Shown here: one piece after another, positions 12,711-24,945 of the stretch
Layout: each line of letters begins with the position of its first letter
Numbering within the stretch: the stretch's first letter is position 1
Source: Trichuris trichiura
Lineage: Eukaryota > Nematoda > Enoplea > Trichinellida > Trichuridae
Length of the DNA stretch: 64,000 nt
Direction of reading: 5' to 3'
NCBI GenBank assembly: GCA_037903355.1
Contig: JBAJFE010000005.1
Coordinates: 2,418,001-2,482,000 of the forward strand
Position numbers and translations under genes: made by a program
The notes under the pieces: model-generated
What the model was told of the DNA's origin: nothing
The model's database searches: none
The model's input: only the letters and a program-made list of their open reading frames with translations

Positions 12711-15700
12711 TTAGGAAAAGCAGAGAAATCGACGCCAACCCGTACGTTCCTTAGCCTCCGTATCCGCGGGCATTTTGGGACTCCATTTAGATTTTGTTGG
12801 ACCGTTGGCATTTGACGTCCTACTTCCTTTTCGAAATGACGGTAGCTTACAGTTCATCTGTTGACGACTGCTGATACTTTCAACCAAAGTTGGAATAGCG
12901 CTTGTTGACGAAAGATGCCGTTTGACGCAAAGACCGGGATGCTGTAGCGCTTCAACGCTGCTGGGTCGAGTTAGCTTTTGCTTTAGTCTTCTCATAGACA
13001 AACGGGCTTTGACGTGGTGAACGAATATCTTCGGTTTTATCGGTGCGGTCAAGTTCAACGCTGCCAAAATGGCCACATCGAATACCTCCTTCAAATTGAC
13101 TTGCGTCAATGCCGAGCATTCTATGTATTGCACCGCGTTGATCTTCTTAGCTACATGCTGGGCTTCCGATGGGCTCACTGGCGCCTCATGAAAACGGTTC
13201 AGGTCAACTAACACTTGTATATTTGTGCGCAAGTCGCACTGAGTACCAACAAGGACCACCGGCGCTCGAGGACAATAGCGCCTCACTTCGGGAAGCCATC
13301 GTTGCTGCACATTGCTGAACGAAGCTGGGCAGACAACGCTAAAGCATAACAATAGCACGTGGCTGTTTGGATAGCATAAATGGCGCAACGTATCGAAGTC
13401 TTCCTATTAAAAAAAGAAATACGTAACAGTTGCAACTAGAAAAGTCGCGAAAACATAAGTTCCCCTTTAGAAAGCTAAGACGCTTAACAACAGCAATAAA
13501 TTTACCGGAACCACAATCGGATCAGCGTATAATGCACTAAACATACTGTATCATTACTGATCCAATTTTCAAGTTCGATTATTTGAAAAGAAAATGACCT
13601 GCGAATCGATAAGTTTTTACCTACAGTATGACGAAATAAAATTTTAAAAAATGAAACTCTCCCGTTATCTTCAACTTTCAGCTGGTCACATACGGTGATA
13701 GTAAACTTAGCAGAGCCGAAATGTTGAAATAACCAACGGTTTGCGTGAAAGTTACGCAAAAAATGGCAGTCTGCTTCAACATAGCTGAAGTAGCAAAAAC
13801 CAGCTGCGATTGCAAACTATTCATCAAACCGCGCAGACTCGATCAGGAAACGAATAGAAAACGAAAAACTCGTTTGCTTTCGAGCAGCAACAGTTAACGG
13901 TAATACGATTACTCTCAAAGGATACATAAAATAACATGAAAAAAGTCACTACTGTCTTAGCGCAGTTGTTTGCCGCTTTTTGAAAACAGCCATTGGTAAG
14001 ACTGTGTAAATACCAAGATTGCCTGCCTATTCTACCGTCAGCGTTTAGTTGCTATGGAATGCAGCTCGGCATCTAAAAGCTCACTTTTTCGTATGGACAA
14101 AAAGGGACATTCGCGAAAAGAGAAACCGGTTCGTTCCAACATTGACGCAACGTCAAAAACCTCTCTTCCAAAGCTGTGGAAACGAAAGCGAGAAAAAAAA
14201 CAGAGAAAACTTTTGAAGTAAACGCAAGCTTTGAACGTAAACGAAGTGATCCAAACGGCCTGTAGCATTAGGCAACGCAAAGTTTAACGCCCACTCTGAC
14301 TCGCTAGAAAACGAATATGTATTAGAGCTGTTTGCTTTTTTCAAAATTAGTCAATATTGAAATTTAAGCAATCAAGTCATTTCCTATTGCAAAATGCTCG
14401 CGCGTTCTGTCATCAATAAAGGGGAGCATAAATCGATTTGTTGTTTCAACTAACTTTACTTGGCAAACACTTGACGGAAGGCGGCTTTAACAAACGCGGC
14501 TGACTCAACTGTGCAGGTGTCACTTTGAAGAGAGAGAAAAGCTCTACGTGGGCGGTGCGTTCCAAGTCGTCAAAGTCTGATCGAGTGAATAACAGTCGAT
14601 TAACACGAAGTGCGGAAAAATGTAAACACTGCTACAATGCTGCGTTACGTACGAGAAAAGAATACCTGCGCGCACGGATGCCGCGCACATTTACGAATAA
14701 CAGAAACCGGTGCGCATTCTTAGACTTGATCAATTCGCAGCGCACCTCGACAAGCGAAACATTTTAACATGCGTTCTCATATTGCTCCACATACTAGGAG
14801 CAAGTATGCCAAGAATTTAGACACGCCGCGCGCGCATCTTATGGAGTCAACGAATACGTACACAGCTGTATTCCCTTATCGAAACTGCTTTGCGGATTTT
14901 AGATTTTTACAAATTTTGGAATACGTACGGGCACGTAACGGGATATTGACAACAGGACTATAGTGGAAACGGGAAATTCGCTTCCTGCGTGCATCCCTTA
15001 GGCACGCAATGCTAAGGCAACCTTAAGAAACACCTTAAATAATTTGTAGCGCTTTATCACTCGGAAGTTTTCTCTTAGCTTGCTAAACGTCTAAGTATGG
15101 AAGGAACCTTTCAATTTCAATTTAATAATAACCAAGTAGGGTCTCCTTACGGACAGGGTTGCTTTTTGGTGGATGTTTTTCTAAAAATGTTTTCCGCCAG
15201 AGACAGCCTATGTCTTACAAGTCTCTACTTTATATTAATGAACTGTCCAATGTCGCGAAGCGTCTTATTTGGTCACGTGCGGAATAATTCACTTGTGATG
15301 TCATAGCTCGAAGCTAAAAAAAGCTACGTACTTTTTGGAGCAGCCCGCATTAGGCAATGTCAACCTTCCCCTGTCGTTTTGCCTTTACGAGCAATTTTAC
15401 AATCCATCATTTGCACGGAATCAAAAAAGTACTGCATTCGCCGGCAACAATCGCTTCGCCATGACGGGACGCCAATGACGATGGACCAGTTACTATGGTC
15501 ACGTGTCCCTTGTCGCGAAGCAATCGCAGTTGCGATTCTCTGCTTTTTTTCAAAAAAAAACCCTAATCGGTCATTGAACATTAACACAACGCTAAATGTG
15601 CCAATCCCTATTTTAGGCTGCGCGACAGGGTATCAAGCGAGTGAAGCCAAAAAAAAGCGAACGCGACCAAGAATCAACGCGCATAATCGCTGGCTAACAA

Positions 15701-17103
15701 TCAGCTAAAATGGCAGCACCAAAAATGGTATGATTAAAATGGGGATCGCTGATGACATTACCTTTACTCTCATACAAATATGATAACGTGACTGTTCTGT
15801 CATACGATCAATAAAAGCCCAACGTTATCCGCATGTTATATATGTATATATAGCATGTAGACAACGTTGGGCTTTTTTGTTCTGAGTTAAGCATGCTTCA
15901 GTCTAAATCGATATCCTCGAACGCATCCTCGTCAATCTTGCGTAACAGATATCTGAGACATCGATTCCCATCGATCGTCTGCCGACCATTTGAACCATCA
16001 AAGGCGCGGGGCAATGATCGGAAGAGATAAAAATGGCAAGCGACACAAAAGCGTCAATTGGCCAGACGATGACCACGAAAAGCAGCAAAGCGGCATCTGG
16101 TCCACTGGATTACTTATAGTCGCATAAAGCGCGTGATTCGACTGGATTATTGAACCTATTGAAGGGACTTTCAGCAAGGCTTATCGACCGCTAGCCATGT
16201 CAATAAGGCTCGTGAAAGTGACCCAAGCTAATTGAACCATCCCCGATGGCAACAGCGATGGACATCTGCTGGTAACACGATTGATCCTGGACATTTATCC
16301 TCCGAAGAGAGAGCCTACAGCATTGGCGCTACAATGAAACGAAAACAATCGTGGATGTGCAGAAAACAAGCAACGGACTCGCGCTGCGTCAACAACAAAC
16401 CTTCCATGCCCATAAATGGCATAGACATAATGACACAGACTACTGCTGGAGTAATGCGGTACGCCGGCGTGGGCAATTGGAAGAACTAATGACCTCAAAG
16501 GCGGCGTAACGTCCACGCGCTCTACGGCCGTAAACAAAACGCCCATTTTTGGTCACGGAAACGACAACTTAATTACTCCCTTTCGACGTCAGCCGGCTGG
16601 GGATGCTGCCAAATAAAGACGACGGAATCGAAAACGCTTACCTGGCCAGCCGTGTCGCATAGCTGCAAACGTATGGGTCGATCGTTCACTGTGACCAAAA
16701 CTGAAAGTAGATAAGACGCTGGGTCAGACGACTGCATATGAGCGCTTTTTAAAAAATGGACATAGCGGCCCGCCGAATGCCTTCGCGGCAACAACTTGTC
16801 AAGTCGAAGCAAGCAAGAAAGGCAAACAATATCAACAACTCCATTGCACGAGCGTGCGCGCGCGCGCGCAACGTGTCAAAATAGGAATTGAACGTGCTTT
16901 ACTAACTTACCCGAATAGTTGTCGAACGCGGTGGGCACATATTCTTGCGGATAACCGTTGGTAGTATAGCTTACTATGAGGCTGGTCTTGCCAACTGCAC
17001 CGTCGCCAACTAATACGCATTTTATAGGTCTGCCGGCACCGCCACCACCATCTTCCGAACTGAGCGTCGGTGAGGCGCAGTAGGAACCCAATTTTTCTAC
17101 CAT
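12711..17103 (-). CDS. chw-1: RhoU/RhoV (Wrch/Chp)-like small GTPase, CHW-1 type
   Basis: Three exons (16911-17103, 16642-16700, 12711-13403) encode 314 residues. Seen: P-loop GDGAVGKT at 33-40, effector segment [10 protein letters not shown], switch II DTAGQED at 80-86, base-recognition GTQCDL at 137-142, and [15 protein letters not shown] typical of RhoU/RhoV. Before the G domain is a Gly/Ser-rich N-terminus of about 26 residues. After it comes an unusually long basic, Ser-rich tail of about 110 residues ending WRRFLCFS. RhoU and RhoV end in a palmitoylated Cys-Phe-Val motif rather than a CAAX box; the end here is similar, with Ser last. Expected role: cytoskeleton, polarity and adhesion signalling at membranes. 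A 3.2 kb intron separates exons 2 and 3; the start is the first Met before the G domain. Confidence 0.92.
13404..16641 (-). other. Long intron 2 of the RhoU-like gene
   Basis: Bounded by GTAAGC at the donor and TAATAG at the acceptor (minus strand). I see no nested gene. It contains a hairpin at 15813-15877 (listed separately); the rest is unassigned. Confidence 0.6.
15813..15877. repeat. Long imperfect hairpin with TA-rich loop
   Basis: AAAAGCCCAACGTT at the left and AACGTTGGGCTTTT at the right are perfect inverse copies. They continue inward through CATG/CTAC-type sequence to a TATATA loop. It lies in a long intron; possibly a small transposon relic. Confidence 0.7.
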
Positions 17104-20100
17104 TCGGCCGCCTTAGTTGACAAACAACGACTCAACGGACGACCAACCGACCCTTTGCTCGTTTTGCTCGTACAAAGCGGTCGTTGAGACTAAAGACGCT
17201 GTCACCGAAAGGGGGTTGAGTTTCCGGGACCGGCCACGCGTCGTAATTGACCAATCACTGTCAACTATTGGACAACAACATTAGCGACACCAACTTGGGG
17301 ACCTGCAATAAAGAACGAACGAAAGAACGAGAACAGTGGCGAGTGCGTCGAGCGCGCTTGCCGCCGCAGTCTGGTTTCGCGTTGACGGAGGAGCGTACTA
17401 CTACTACTACTACTACAACGGACCGACCGGCACACAAAGTGTGTGCCATCGGTACTTATCTGTAGGTCAACATGGAACGACAATGGTCACCGTGACCGCC
17501 TGTCGAGCAGTCTGCGAAGGTCACTGCGCCGCATGGGATTTTCAACAGGCGTTTCGTCGTCTTATTGGAGAGCATTGCGCAGTTCGTTTCTCTTAACGCT
17601 GTTGCGTCTAAAGGCTTTTTCCCAAAAGAAGGAACAAACAATTCCAAAATGAATATTGCGACCATAGAAAGAGGGGATCAATGACGCGTAAATAAACGAC
17701 CCATTGAATCCCGAGTAGCCGTCGCGTTGGGAGATTAATGGACGGCCGGTTGGAAGTGAGCATGCGCGCGCGCGCAGGGCTAACCGATCAACGCGCATTG
17801 ATATTCTTACGCACAGACAGAGGAGCACAGAGAGAAGAAGGAGAGAATGAAACGTCATGGAAAAGCTGTTTCTAATTTTTCACCGGCCAAAGGTACTCGG
17901 CGGTCGACAGGATTCCTTGAACGCGGCTGTCGGCTAACAGCAGTGGCGGCCAATCGTCTCACTGCAAACAGGGGGGAGCAAAGGGTGCGTTGATATATCA
18001 CTGATGGCGCCATTTGCCGCATTTTCATGGTCGCTTGCGCCATCCGATCGTTTCGCCGGATTTAAAATCCCCAATTTCACCGACAAGCGGCGACCTTTCG
18101 AACTTGAAAGTTTACACGTCCGCCCACAACTTCTCCGAATGGACAAACGAGGTAACGGCTTGAAGCATTGTTTGGGAAAGAAGGTACTAAAGAAAAGAAG
18201 AAGAGGTTGAGCGGAGTGATCTGCTCATTGACAGCATTTGGAGTTGGTCAGTCGCTTGAGGAAATCAGTATCAATAGATCATCTTAATGCAGGAAGTGGT
18301 AACTGCATTCTTTTTCGCAACAACTGAAGTACAATACTTTGCAGCGCAAATGAGTTTACCGCGCTAATAGCGCCACTTAACCACTAATAATCAGAAGACT
18401 TCAATTCTTTAAAATTTCTAAACGGCTTGAATGGTTAGTCACGTCATAAGGGATTCAACAAGGCAATATGAGCGCTAACAGTTCGGTCAAATTTGTTTCA
18501 AATGCGTACGAATACCAAGAAGGCGGGATTACGCGGGGGACGCCAACATTAAAGTTGGAAAACCGCTTAGCCGACGTATCTTTTTGGGTAAAGTTATATT
18601 TTCAATAGAAACAGATTAATTCGCGCGTGCGCGCGCAAGCAGAGACTACTGCAATTTTTTTCCTACCTAATACTAGTTCGTTTCAGCGAAACGGGGTTGG
18701 CAACTTTTGATATTTCAATTACGCGGAATACGTCAAACCGGCCTCACGAACAACCCGCCAAGCGCATGTTCGCTTTTCAAAGGTAACTACGGCAGTTAAC
18801 TAAAAGAACGCGCTGCCAATCACTTCATAACTGCCAACTACGTGCCTTAGCCGTCCTTGTCGCAGTGACATCTTAATTACGAGATAATACGCCTTCAACG
18901 GGCAACTAATCGCCCCGAGCTGATGGATTTGATTCTCGCGTGCCTTAGCGGGAAGCAACAACGATACTATGCGACGTATCTTGCTAGCGGAGAGTAGAAA
19001 TTTAAAAAAAAAGAGAAAAAGAGAATTTGCTTTGCTTAGCCGCGCAGCATCAAAGCAACTGGCTCAAAAGCCTATAGATAGAGCCTTTGTTCAAGAGAGC
19101 ACTTTTCTTTGACGACCTACGCAACAGCTACGGCCGTACGGAAAGAAACTGTTAAACGCCGGCGCCAAATGAAGCAGACACCATTGATCGTGATCAAGTG
19201 GACACTTGTCTTCAAAAAAAACGCTCATTGAATGAAAGCGGGAATCTTATGTACTTTTACTTCAACGGGGACGCAATAATTTTACATTGAACTTTCGCCA
19301 ACTGCGCGCGAGCGCGATATATGTACAGCAAACGGCCGTAGGATTGGCACTGGTCGCTTAACGTCCGTTCAAAGTTGACGTTTCACCCGCTGTTTCGCAG
19401 CGGTTAGTACGTTGACGAACGGGGTACTCTCAAAGAGAAGTGGAATGAAGCACCAGTTGTGCCACCCCTTTCCAGTTCAACGGCGGACGAACAGAGCGAG
19501 ACTTGCGCCGTATGTCATTTCGAGGTCGAATGCCTGCTGTTCTGCCGCATTCGTTGATTAATCAACTATTAATGACAAGCATATTGGGTTAAAATCATTT
19601 CGCTCGAATAACTTTTCAATTTATGAGAAAATAATTCCCACGCACGCCTTCTGCCGCTGCTCAAAAGTCGAATGCGTCATGTTGAGTGGTCAAAAGGGGT
19701 TACATTTTTAAACTGATGCTCAGGTTGTTTTAAACCGTACCCCTTCCTAGCTTGAATAGCTCACTAACTTGCATGCTTCGTATGAGCGCAACGGTATACT
19801 ACTTTTCAGCGGGTACATACAGTTGCCAGATGCAAATTAGAACGCTATGAAGGCTTCGGAAAAAGACAAATGCGTATACGCTGTCTAACAGACGCGCAGC
19901 GCGAAGAATACGTAATTTGAAAGCCAAATAAGTACATCTGCAATGCCTAAAGCAGTCGGATGGCAGCAACGAGCGACTGTAATTAATATTGAAAAAGACC
20001 CAAAGGATTTACCTTCCAAAGGCTTTCAACCGATGCGCAGCTCAGTAAAGCGATCGCTTCGACAAAACATGGCGCCATTTTCTTCGTCTTCATTTATAGC

Positions 20101-22053
20101 GGAATGTGATGACGTCGATGCTTGATTTACCGTCGTTCAATCCCATCCAAAGCGTAATGAGCACGAACAACGAAGAACATTCGTGGTCTACGCAACGCTA
20201 CTTTCGCACGACCATCTGTCAACAAACTTTTTTAGTTCGTTAAATTGAGAGATGAAAAATCGACGTTAATTCTTACCACGCGAACAGCCGAACTAAAGAG
20301 ACAAAACTAATAGTGAAATTTCGTCCGCCCAACCAATACAATACCGTTGGCATTGATTCACAATTGACTTACGCCCATTGGCAAAATAGCTTTCATTCTT
20401 CATTCATATAAGAGAGATACATTACGTAAGCAACTGAAAAGCTCGGCGTAGGCGTGAAAAACTTCGCATCAACAAATGGAATAATCGATATCACCGCTTG
20501 TGGGCACAACTTGGACTTGTAGCTTATCGATCGGTCATTGAAACCATTTGAGCATTAATAAGTTGCATCCAATTGGTATACTCAACTCAAAGATGGCATT
20601 GTCGGACCGTCCGCATTCCTTAGATAAATTCGTAGAAAGTGCCCTTGAAGAAAGGATAAAAAATAGGAGTGAATTTGAACGCGAGCCAATCGCTCTTCCT
20701 TTCAAGCCGAAACGTCCTTTTCGCCTGTCCATTTAGAGAGGGAAAGTTACTTCAAAAAGCGCACGTGCCAATGCTATTTTCGAGACGAGCGCCAGCGCGC
20801 AACGCGGGTTCAAGGAACCTTATGAACATTCGACTGACATTGAACAACGAACAAAAAAGGACAACAAAATTTTCAATGCCCCAACTTCACCGGACATTGC
20901 ATGAAGGTTTTACGAACCGCTAACGCTGACATTGATTTAAAGCGCCAATAAGCTTATTTACTGGCTTTATACCCATTTGTACGCTCACAAAAGCTTTTAC
21001 GTCAACGGAGAGATTTTTAGTCCAATGAATCAAAAGCACGTTAGCTGAAGGTTCAACGCATTATCTTAACAAAGGCGAAGACGTGCCTTATAAAATATGC
21101 AAAACTGATACTATTGTTATCTGCAATGGAGCAGCATAGCTAATCAAGAGTTTGTAAAGCAAAAAAAGCTTTTACCTCAAGTTTCATAACGTCCACTGCT
21201 TTCCTCCTTCCGCCGCGCAGACGCAGTCCCTATAACAGATCGTCGGACCAGCAGATTCCGCGTAAAAGCGTTTACAAAACTTTCCTTACGAGACGACGCT
21301 ATTTGAATAGCAATCTTTAAAAAGAATTGACTAATTTCACTTTCCGCATCGTCGGTACGTTGGTCTGTCCGAAAGGCCATTCGAAGCACCACGTTTTTTT
21401 GCAAATTTTTTTGTTTCACTTAAAGGAGAGGTTAGATTCTTGGCAAGCGTCCAAGAATGCCCGTGCAGGCCTACTTTATCAATATACGAAAATCTGCTAT
21501 GATAACAAAAAAACGATAAGCGGCAGTGTTCAACCAAACAGAAATCGCGAATGGCAAACATTTATGTCCATACTTCAAAGCTAATTCTGCTTGACGCTTT
21601 TCGTTGCAACTTCGGTTGTAGCAACGAGTTGGAAACTGTTTACAAATAAGGCAGCTTAGTCTATTTGAACTCAAAACCCAACTTGGCGTTGTCAGTACAC
21701 TTGTTTTGCGTGTGGGAATAAGTTTCCAGCGCCGAGTATGTCAAAAAATTATTACAAATTTAATTGGCTCCTTCCGCGTGCATATACGTAGCAAGGTGGC
21801 GCAGCTTTCTCTTCGGAGCAAAAATTCAAACCACAATGCTGTTGCAGGAGGAAGACAGCCGTTTGCACCTGCAACAATATACGTCCTGAAAAATAAAAAG
21901 TTGGTCGCCCACATTGGGCGGCTAACGAATGAACGCTGTCTTTTCAAAAGTCACTGCGATAATGCTTATCTCAACGATAGCGTTTTTAAATGTTTGAACG
22001 CGCTTGAAGACAAGCTGTTCGCGGCAATTGTCATTGGAGAATGTCACGTCGTC
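17104..22053. other. Upstream region of the RhoU-like gene and intergenic DNA
   Basis: About 5 kb with no gene I can support. It holds short CG dinucleotide runs (17763-17777, with another just inside the gene at about 16853-16870) and a (TAC)n run at 17395-17417. Open frames up to about 110 codons occur on both strands but lack domain similarity or consistent splice signals. The proximal part next to 17103 is the likely promoter of the RhoU-like gene. Confidence 0.4.
17395..17417. repeat. (TAC)n microsatellite
   Basis: About seven TAC trinucleotides in a row, upstream of the RhoU-like gene. Confidence 0.85.
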
Positions 22054-22470
22054 TTACCTTTTACATTTGCAGCTTTCCGCTTCGGGATAACGGTAGTTGC
22101 GAATAACATCGTCCGCTCCGTCGTCGCAGTCGTCCAAAGTGACCATTCTATTGATTCTTTTGTCGTAGTTACATACGACCGTCCGCCATCGCGTAAACGG
22201 ATACTCGATGACACCAACCTAAAAATGGTCCCAGGCTGCCTTTAGAGTGCAAACGAATTTGCCTCAAGCGACCTCGTAGGTCAGGCAGGAGCCGTAGCAG
22301 GCAAACGTGCTAATTGCTCCCCTGCATGATCTGCCGTTCATGTCCGTTTTGGAAACTGTAAAATTGTACACCCTTAGGGCGCATGGAGGCAGCTGGCTGT
22401 CCAGGTCGGCCACGAAATTTATGCTAGCTGATACAGTTGTCAAGTAGATAAAGGTCCAATAGTAACGCAT
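22054..22470 (-). CDS. Thyrostimulin beta (GPB5)-like cystine-knot hormone, copy A
   Basis: Two exons, 22273-22470 and 22054-22218, give a 120-residue secreted protein. A hydrophobic signal peptide (about 1-20) is followed by the glycoprotein-hormone beta pattern: CALRVYNFTV, RSCRG, FACYGSCLTYE, then VVCNYDKR, LDDCDDGAD and SCKCKR at the end. NFT is an N-glycosylation site. The family forms a heterodimer with GPA2 that activates an LGR-type receptor. The intron lies between TYE and VGV, the same place as in copy B 1 kb upstream. The donor is weak (GTCGCT). The stop TAA directly follows AAAAGG, so AG|GTAAGA could instead be a donor for a missed last exon holding the usual final cysteines. Confidence 0.8.
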
Positions 22471-23023
22471 GACTGAGATTCGTTGCTTTGGCTGTATGAC
22501 AACGAGTTTTGCCGGCCATAGCCATTAAAACCGGTCTAGTCGTTCTCATGATTTCTTATCCTTCTAAGGCGAGCGGTATTTCTCAGTTAACGGCCAATCG
22601 TTTCGGTCGATTCTTCAGGCAGACGTAATCTTCTCTAGCTTTTATTTTCCATCTGTCGGTTGTACAAGGCACACGCAACGTCCGCTTCCAATAAGATTAA
22701 AAATAAGTCTTCTCTGCTTTACCTGATAAAATTTTACTTTAATCGCTAAAGCGTTCATGGACGGAACGTTGAGAAAAGCAAATACGGAAAGTAGATTATG
22801 GAAAGTTGGTGATGTTACGTTGTTGAACGTTTGACGAAGAATCTTTCGGGCATGGGATCAGCTTTCGCGGTCGCTTACTCTTGCGAAGATTCAGCAACTG
22901 ACGAACCAAGTTGGGAGAGTATGACATCAAACGACGTCGCGTCAATCTAACCATACATTCAATATCGAAGGACAAACAGCTGAAAAAAGCTTACTTAAGC
23001 GTTCTCCTCTCTTCGTGTCGCAA
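22471..23023. other. Spacer between the two hormone-beta genes
   Basis: Contains the 5' flank of copy A and the 3' flank of copy B. A final exon for copy B could lie here but I could not find one with Cys spacing and phase that fit. Confidence 0.4.
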
Positions 23024-23503
23024 TTACCTCTCGCAGCGACAAGTGACCGCCTCGTGATAGCGGTAAAGCTGCACTTCGGGATCGATGCCTTCATCGCAGT
23101 TAGTTAGAAAGGTTGTTCGTTGCCGAACTCTACCAAAGTCGCATTGCGAATACTTAAAAATGGACGAGCCGGGATGAGCGAAGTCGCCAATCTGGAAAAG
23201 CAAGGGAACATTTCCATACGCAACTGTAAGCGTAATGTTGAAAAAAAGACAAAATACCTCGTACGACTCGCAAGTGCCAAAGCAAGCGGTCGTCTTGATC
23301 TCTTGAGCGCAACTCTTGCCATGTTCGTCCGTTACGGTGGCATTGAAAACGTAAAGTCCGAGTCCGCAGCGAGACAACGGAAAATGGGAGCGCTTCGCCT
23401 CGCAGCAGTGGATATTTTGGAGAAGCGACAAAATGAGAGGCAGTAAACGAAAATGGCCATTAGGAATGGCATGTAGGAACTCTGAAAATGGCACTATGAG
23501 CAC
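23024..23503 (-). CDS. Thyrostimulin beta (GPB5)-like cystine-knot hormone, copy B
   Basis: Exons 23258-23503 and 23024-23191 give 137 residues; the 66 bp intron has GTATTT and TTCCAG ends and happens to be open in frame. The cystine-knot pattern is SRCGLGLYVFNATV, KSCAQE, TACFGTCESYE, YSQCDFG, LTNCDEGIDPEV and VTCRCER. LTNCDEGIDP resembles the vertebrate GPB5 NCAPGVDP segment. A hydrophobic stretch (about residues 17-32) could be a signal peptide but the N-terminal Met is uncertain; an upstream exon is possible. It ends, like copy A, with CxC plus two residues and AGGTAA, so the true C-terminus may lie in another exon. Confidence 0.8.
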   Translation of the reverse strand: MLIVPFSEFLHAIPNGHFRLLPLILSLLQNIHCCEAKRSHFPLSRCGLGLYVFNATVTDEHGKSCAQEIKTTACFGTCESYEVFCLFFNITLTVAYGNVPLLFQIGDFAHPGSSIFKYSQCDFGRVRQRTTFLTNCDEGIDPEVQLYRYHEAVTCRCER

Positions 23504-24496
23504 ACGTGTGTGCTTTTTCTTAATAATGTCGTCATTCTTTGACCCTTAGGATGCTCACTTCCATCTTACCGATAAAAAGTTTGCAAAACTTTCTTCGTGT
23601 ACTGTTAGCCTGCTTAGGTCTAATGACTAGCTTGGTGGTCGCCATGAAATGCAATACTTCGAACGTTTTGCCGAAGTGAGCATCTTAGCGAGATGGCCAA
23701 CGCGTAAGTGAATGCAAACGTTTTTTCATTCAACGGACCACCCGATAAAATGCTGTTCGTGTTTGAATAGCGCGGCAACGGCAGTGCACTTTCCGGGTCG
23801 ACCTTCGACTTACCCAGTAAGCCTTGGAAGGCACAAATACCGGTCGAGATGAGCGTCATCGTGCCGGCAAGACATCTTTCAAAGTCGAAGCAAAATTTCA
23901 AGATGCCATTAGACAGCCTAATAAAACAACTGATTTCTAACGTAAAGAAAGAAAACTATACAGGGAAAGCGAAGCGCCGGGAATAGTTCTCCGAAGAAAA
24001 GAATCAATTAAGTTCTTTTGATATCCAAAAGGACAATTGCGTAACTTGTTGAACTTTTTTACGCGGAAACTTCGAAACTAGCTCAGTTCGGCCAATCGAT
24101 GAATAGTAACCTTTGGTCCCGCTCTGTTGAACGCCCAATTTTCCGATAAAAAACACACTAACACGTTGGTCCTTTGCCAGGTTATCATCTTAAAAAACAA
24201 GCTGAACTGCTGCAGCGTGTAAGGGCAACCACCATTCGTCTTTTCGCAAATATACCATCCTGCGCGATTACTGTGTTTTTTCTTCCTTCTGCTACAACTA
24301 TTTTATCGACTGTTTTTCAAATAAACGTTGCCCATAAATATCATCAACATGCAGTAACATGGCAGCTTTGTCCACCCTTAAGAATTATAGCTCTCTCATC
24401 TTAGTTATGTACAATGCTTATTTTAAATGCTTACAGAGCTTCCGAAACTCAATCTGTTCTATCAGCTTGAAATGTAGCTTATGACCAACCAAGTAT

Positions 24497-24656
24497 ATAT
24501 ACAGTAGAGCCTCCAAAGTTGACCACCTCCCTAAGTTGACCGAATTTTGACCAGTTGATTTCTTCACACGTTAGCTGAGCCACTTACACCCACAGCCTCC
24601 TATGTTGACCAGTTTTCCCCGGTCCCTTGGGTGGTCAACTTATGGAGATTTTACTG

Positions 24657-24662
<6 letters not shown>
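24497..24662. mobile_element. Pogo/Tc1-mariner-like MITE, copy 1
   Basis: The ends are near-perfect inverted repeats of about 28 bp starting TACAGTAGAGCCTCC at 24500 and, on the other strand, TACAGTAAAATCTCC from 24660. Both continue to AAGTTGACCACC, and TA-rich DNA flanks both sides. The inside repeats AAGTTGACC-like words. It is too short to encode a transposase. TA target and CAGT-type ends suggest a pogo/Tigger-like or Tc1-mariner derivative. Confidence 0.7.

Positions 24663-24683
<21 letters not shown>
24655..24683. repeat. (TA)n microsatellite
   Basis: TA dinucleotides at the right end of the first MITE. Further TA runs lie at 24930-24950 and 25133-25158 next to the second MITE. Confidence 0.85.
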
Positions 24684-24687
<4 letters not shown>

Positions 24688-24724
24688 AATGGAGAATATA
24701 TAGAATATGAAAACATGATGTTTT

Positions 24725-24895
24725 TGTACGGGAGTGTGAGTTTTCATATTGAAAAATGTCATATTGACTACACATAATTTCACCGCTGAAGACGGGTCGC
24801 GAAAGAACCCGAAAGCTCCGGAAGAAGTGTTAAGATCTCTTTGTTATTTTCACAACGGGAGACAATCCGTAATAAAGACATTTTTCAATATATAG
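24725..24895. mobile_element. Relic of the fold-back family
   Basis: It starts with a GTACGGGAGTGTGAGTTTTCAT variant at 24737 and contains CCGCTGAAGACGGGTCGCG, CCCGAAAGCTCCGGAA and AACGGGAGACAATCCGTAA. These words also occur in order in the palindromes at 49205-49427 and 49567-49801. ATTGAAAAATGTC near the left and GACATTTTTCAAT at the right form short inverted ends. Confidence 0.65.
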
Positions 24896-24945
24896 AATAT
24901 GGAGAATATATATCGAATATATATCACGAATATATATATATATAT

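Noticed and set aside
21706..22245. A 179-codon plus-strand open frame
   Set aside because: Its right half lies antisense to exon 2 of the copy A hormone gene, which has clear family motifs and splice sites. The plus frame has no similarity.
23620..23901. A 93-codon minus-strand frame with a hydrophobic start
   Set aside because: Has an inner GTAAGT and some membrane-like residues, but no domain or partner exon could be found.
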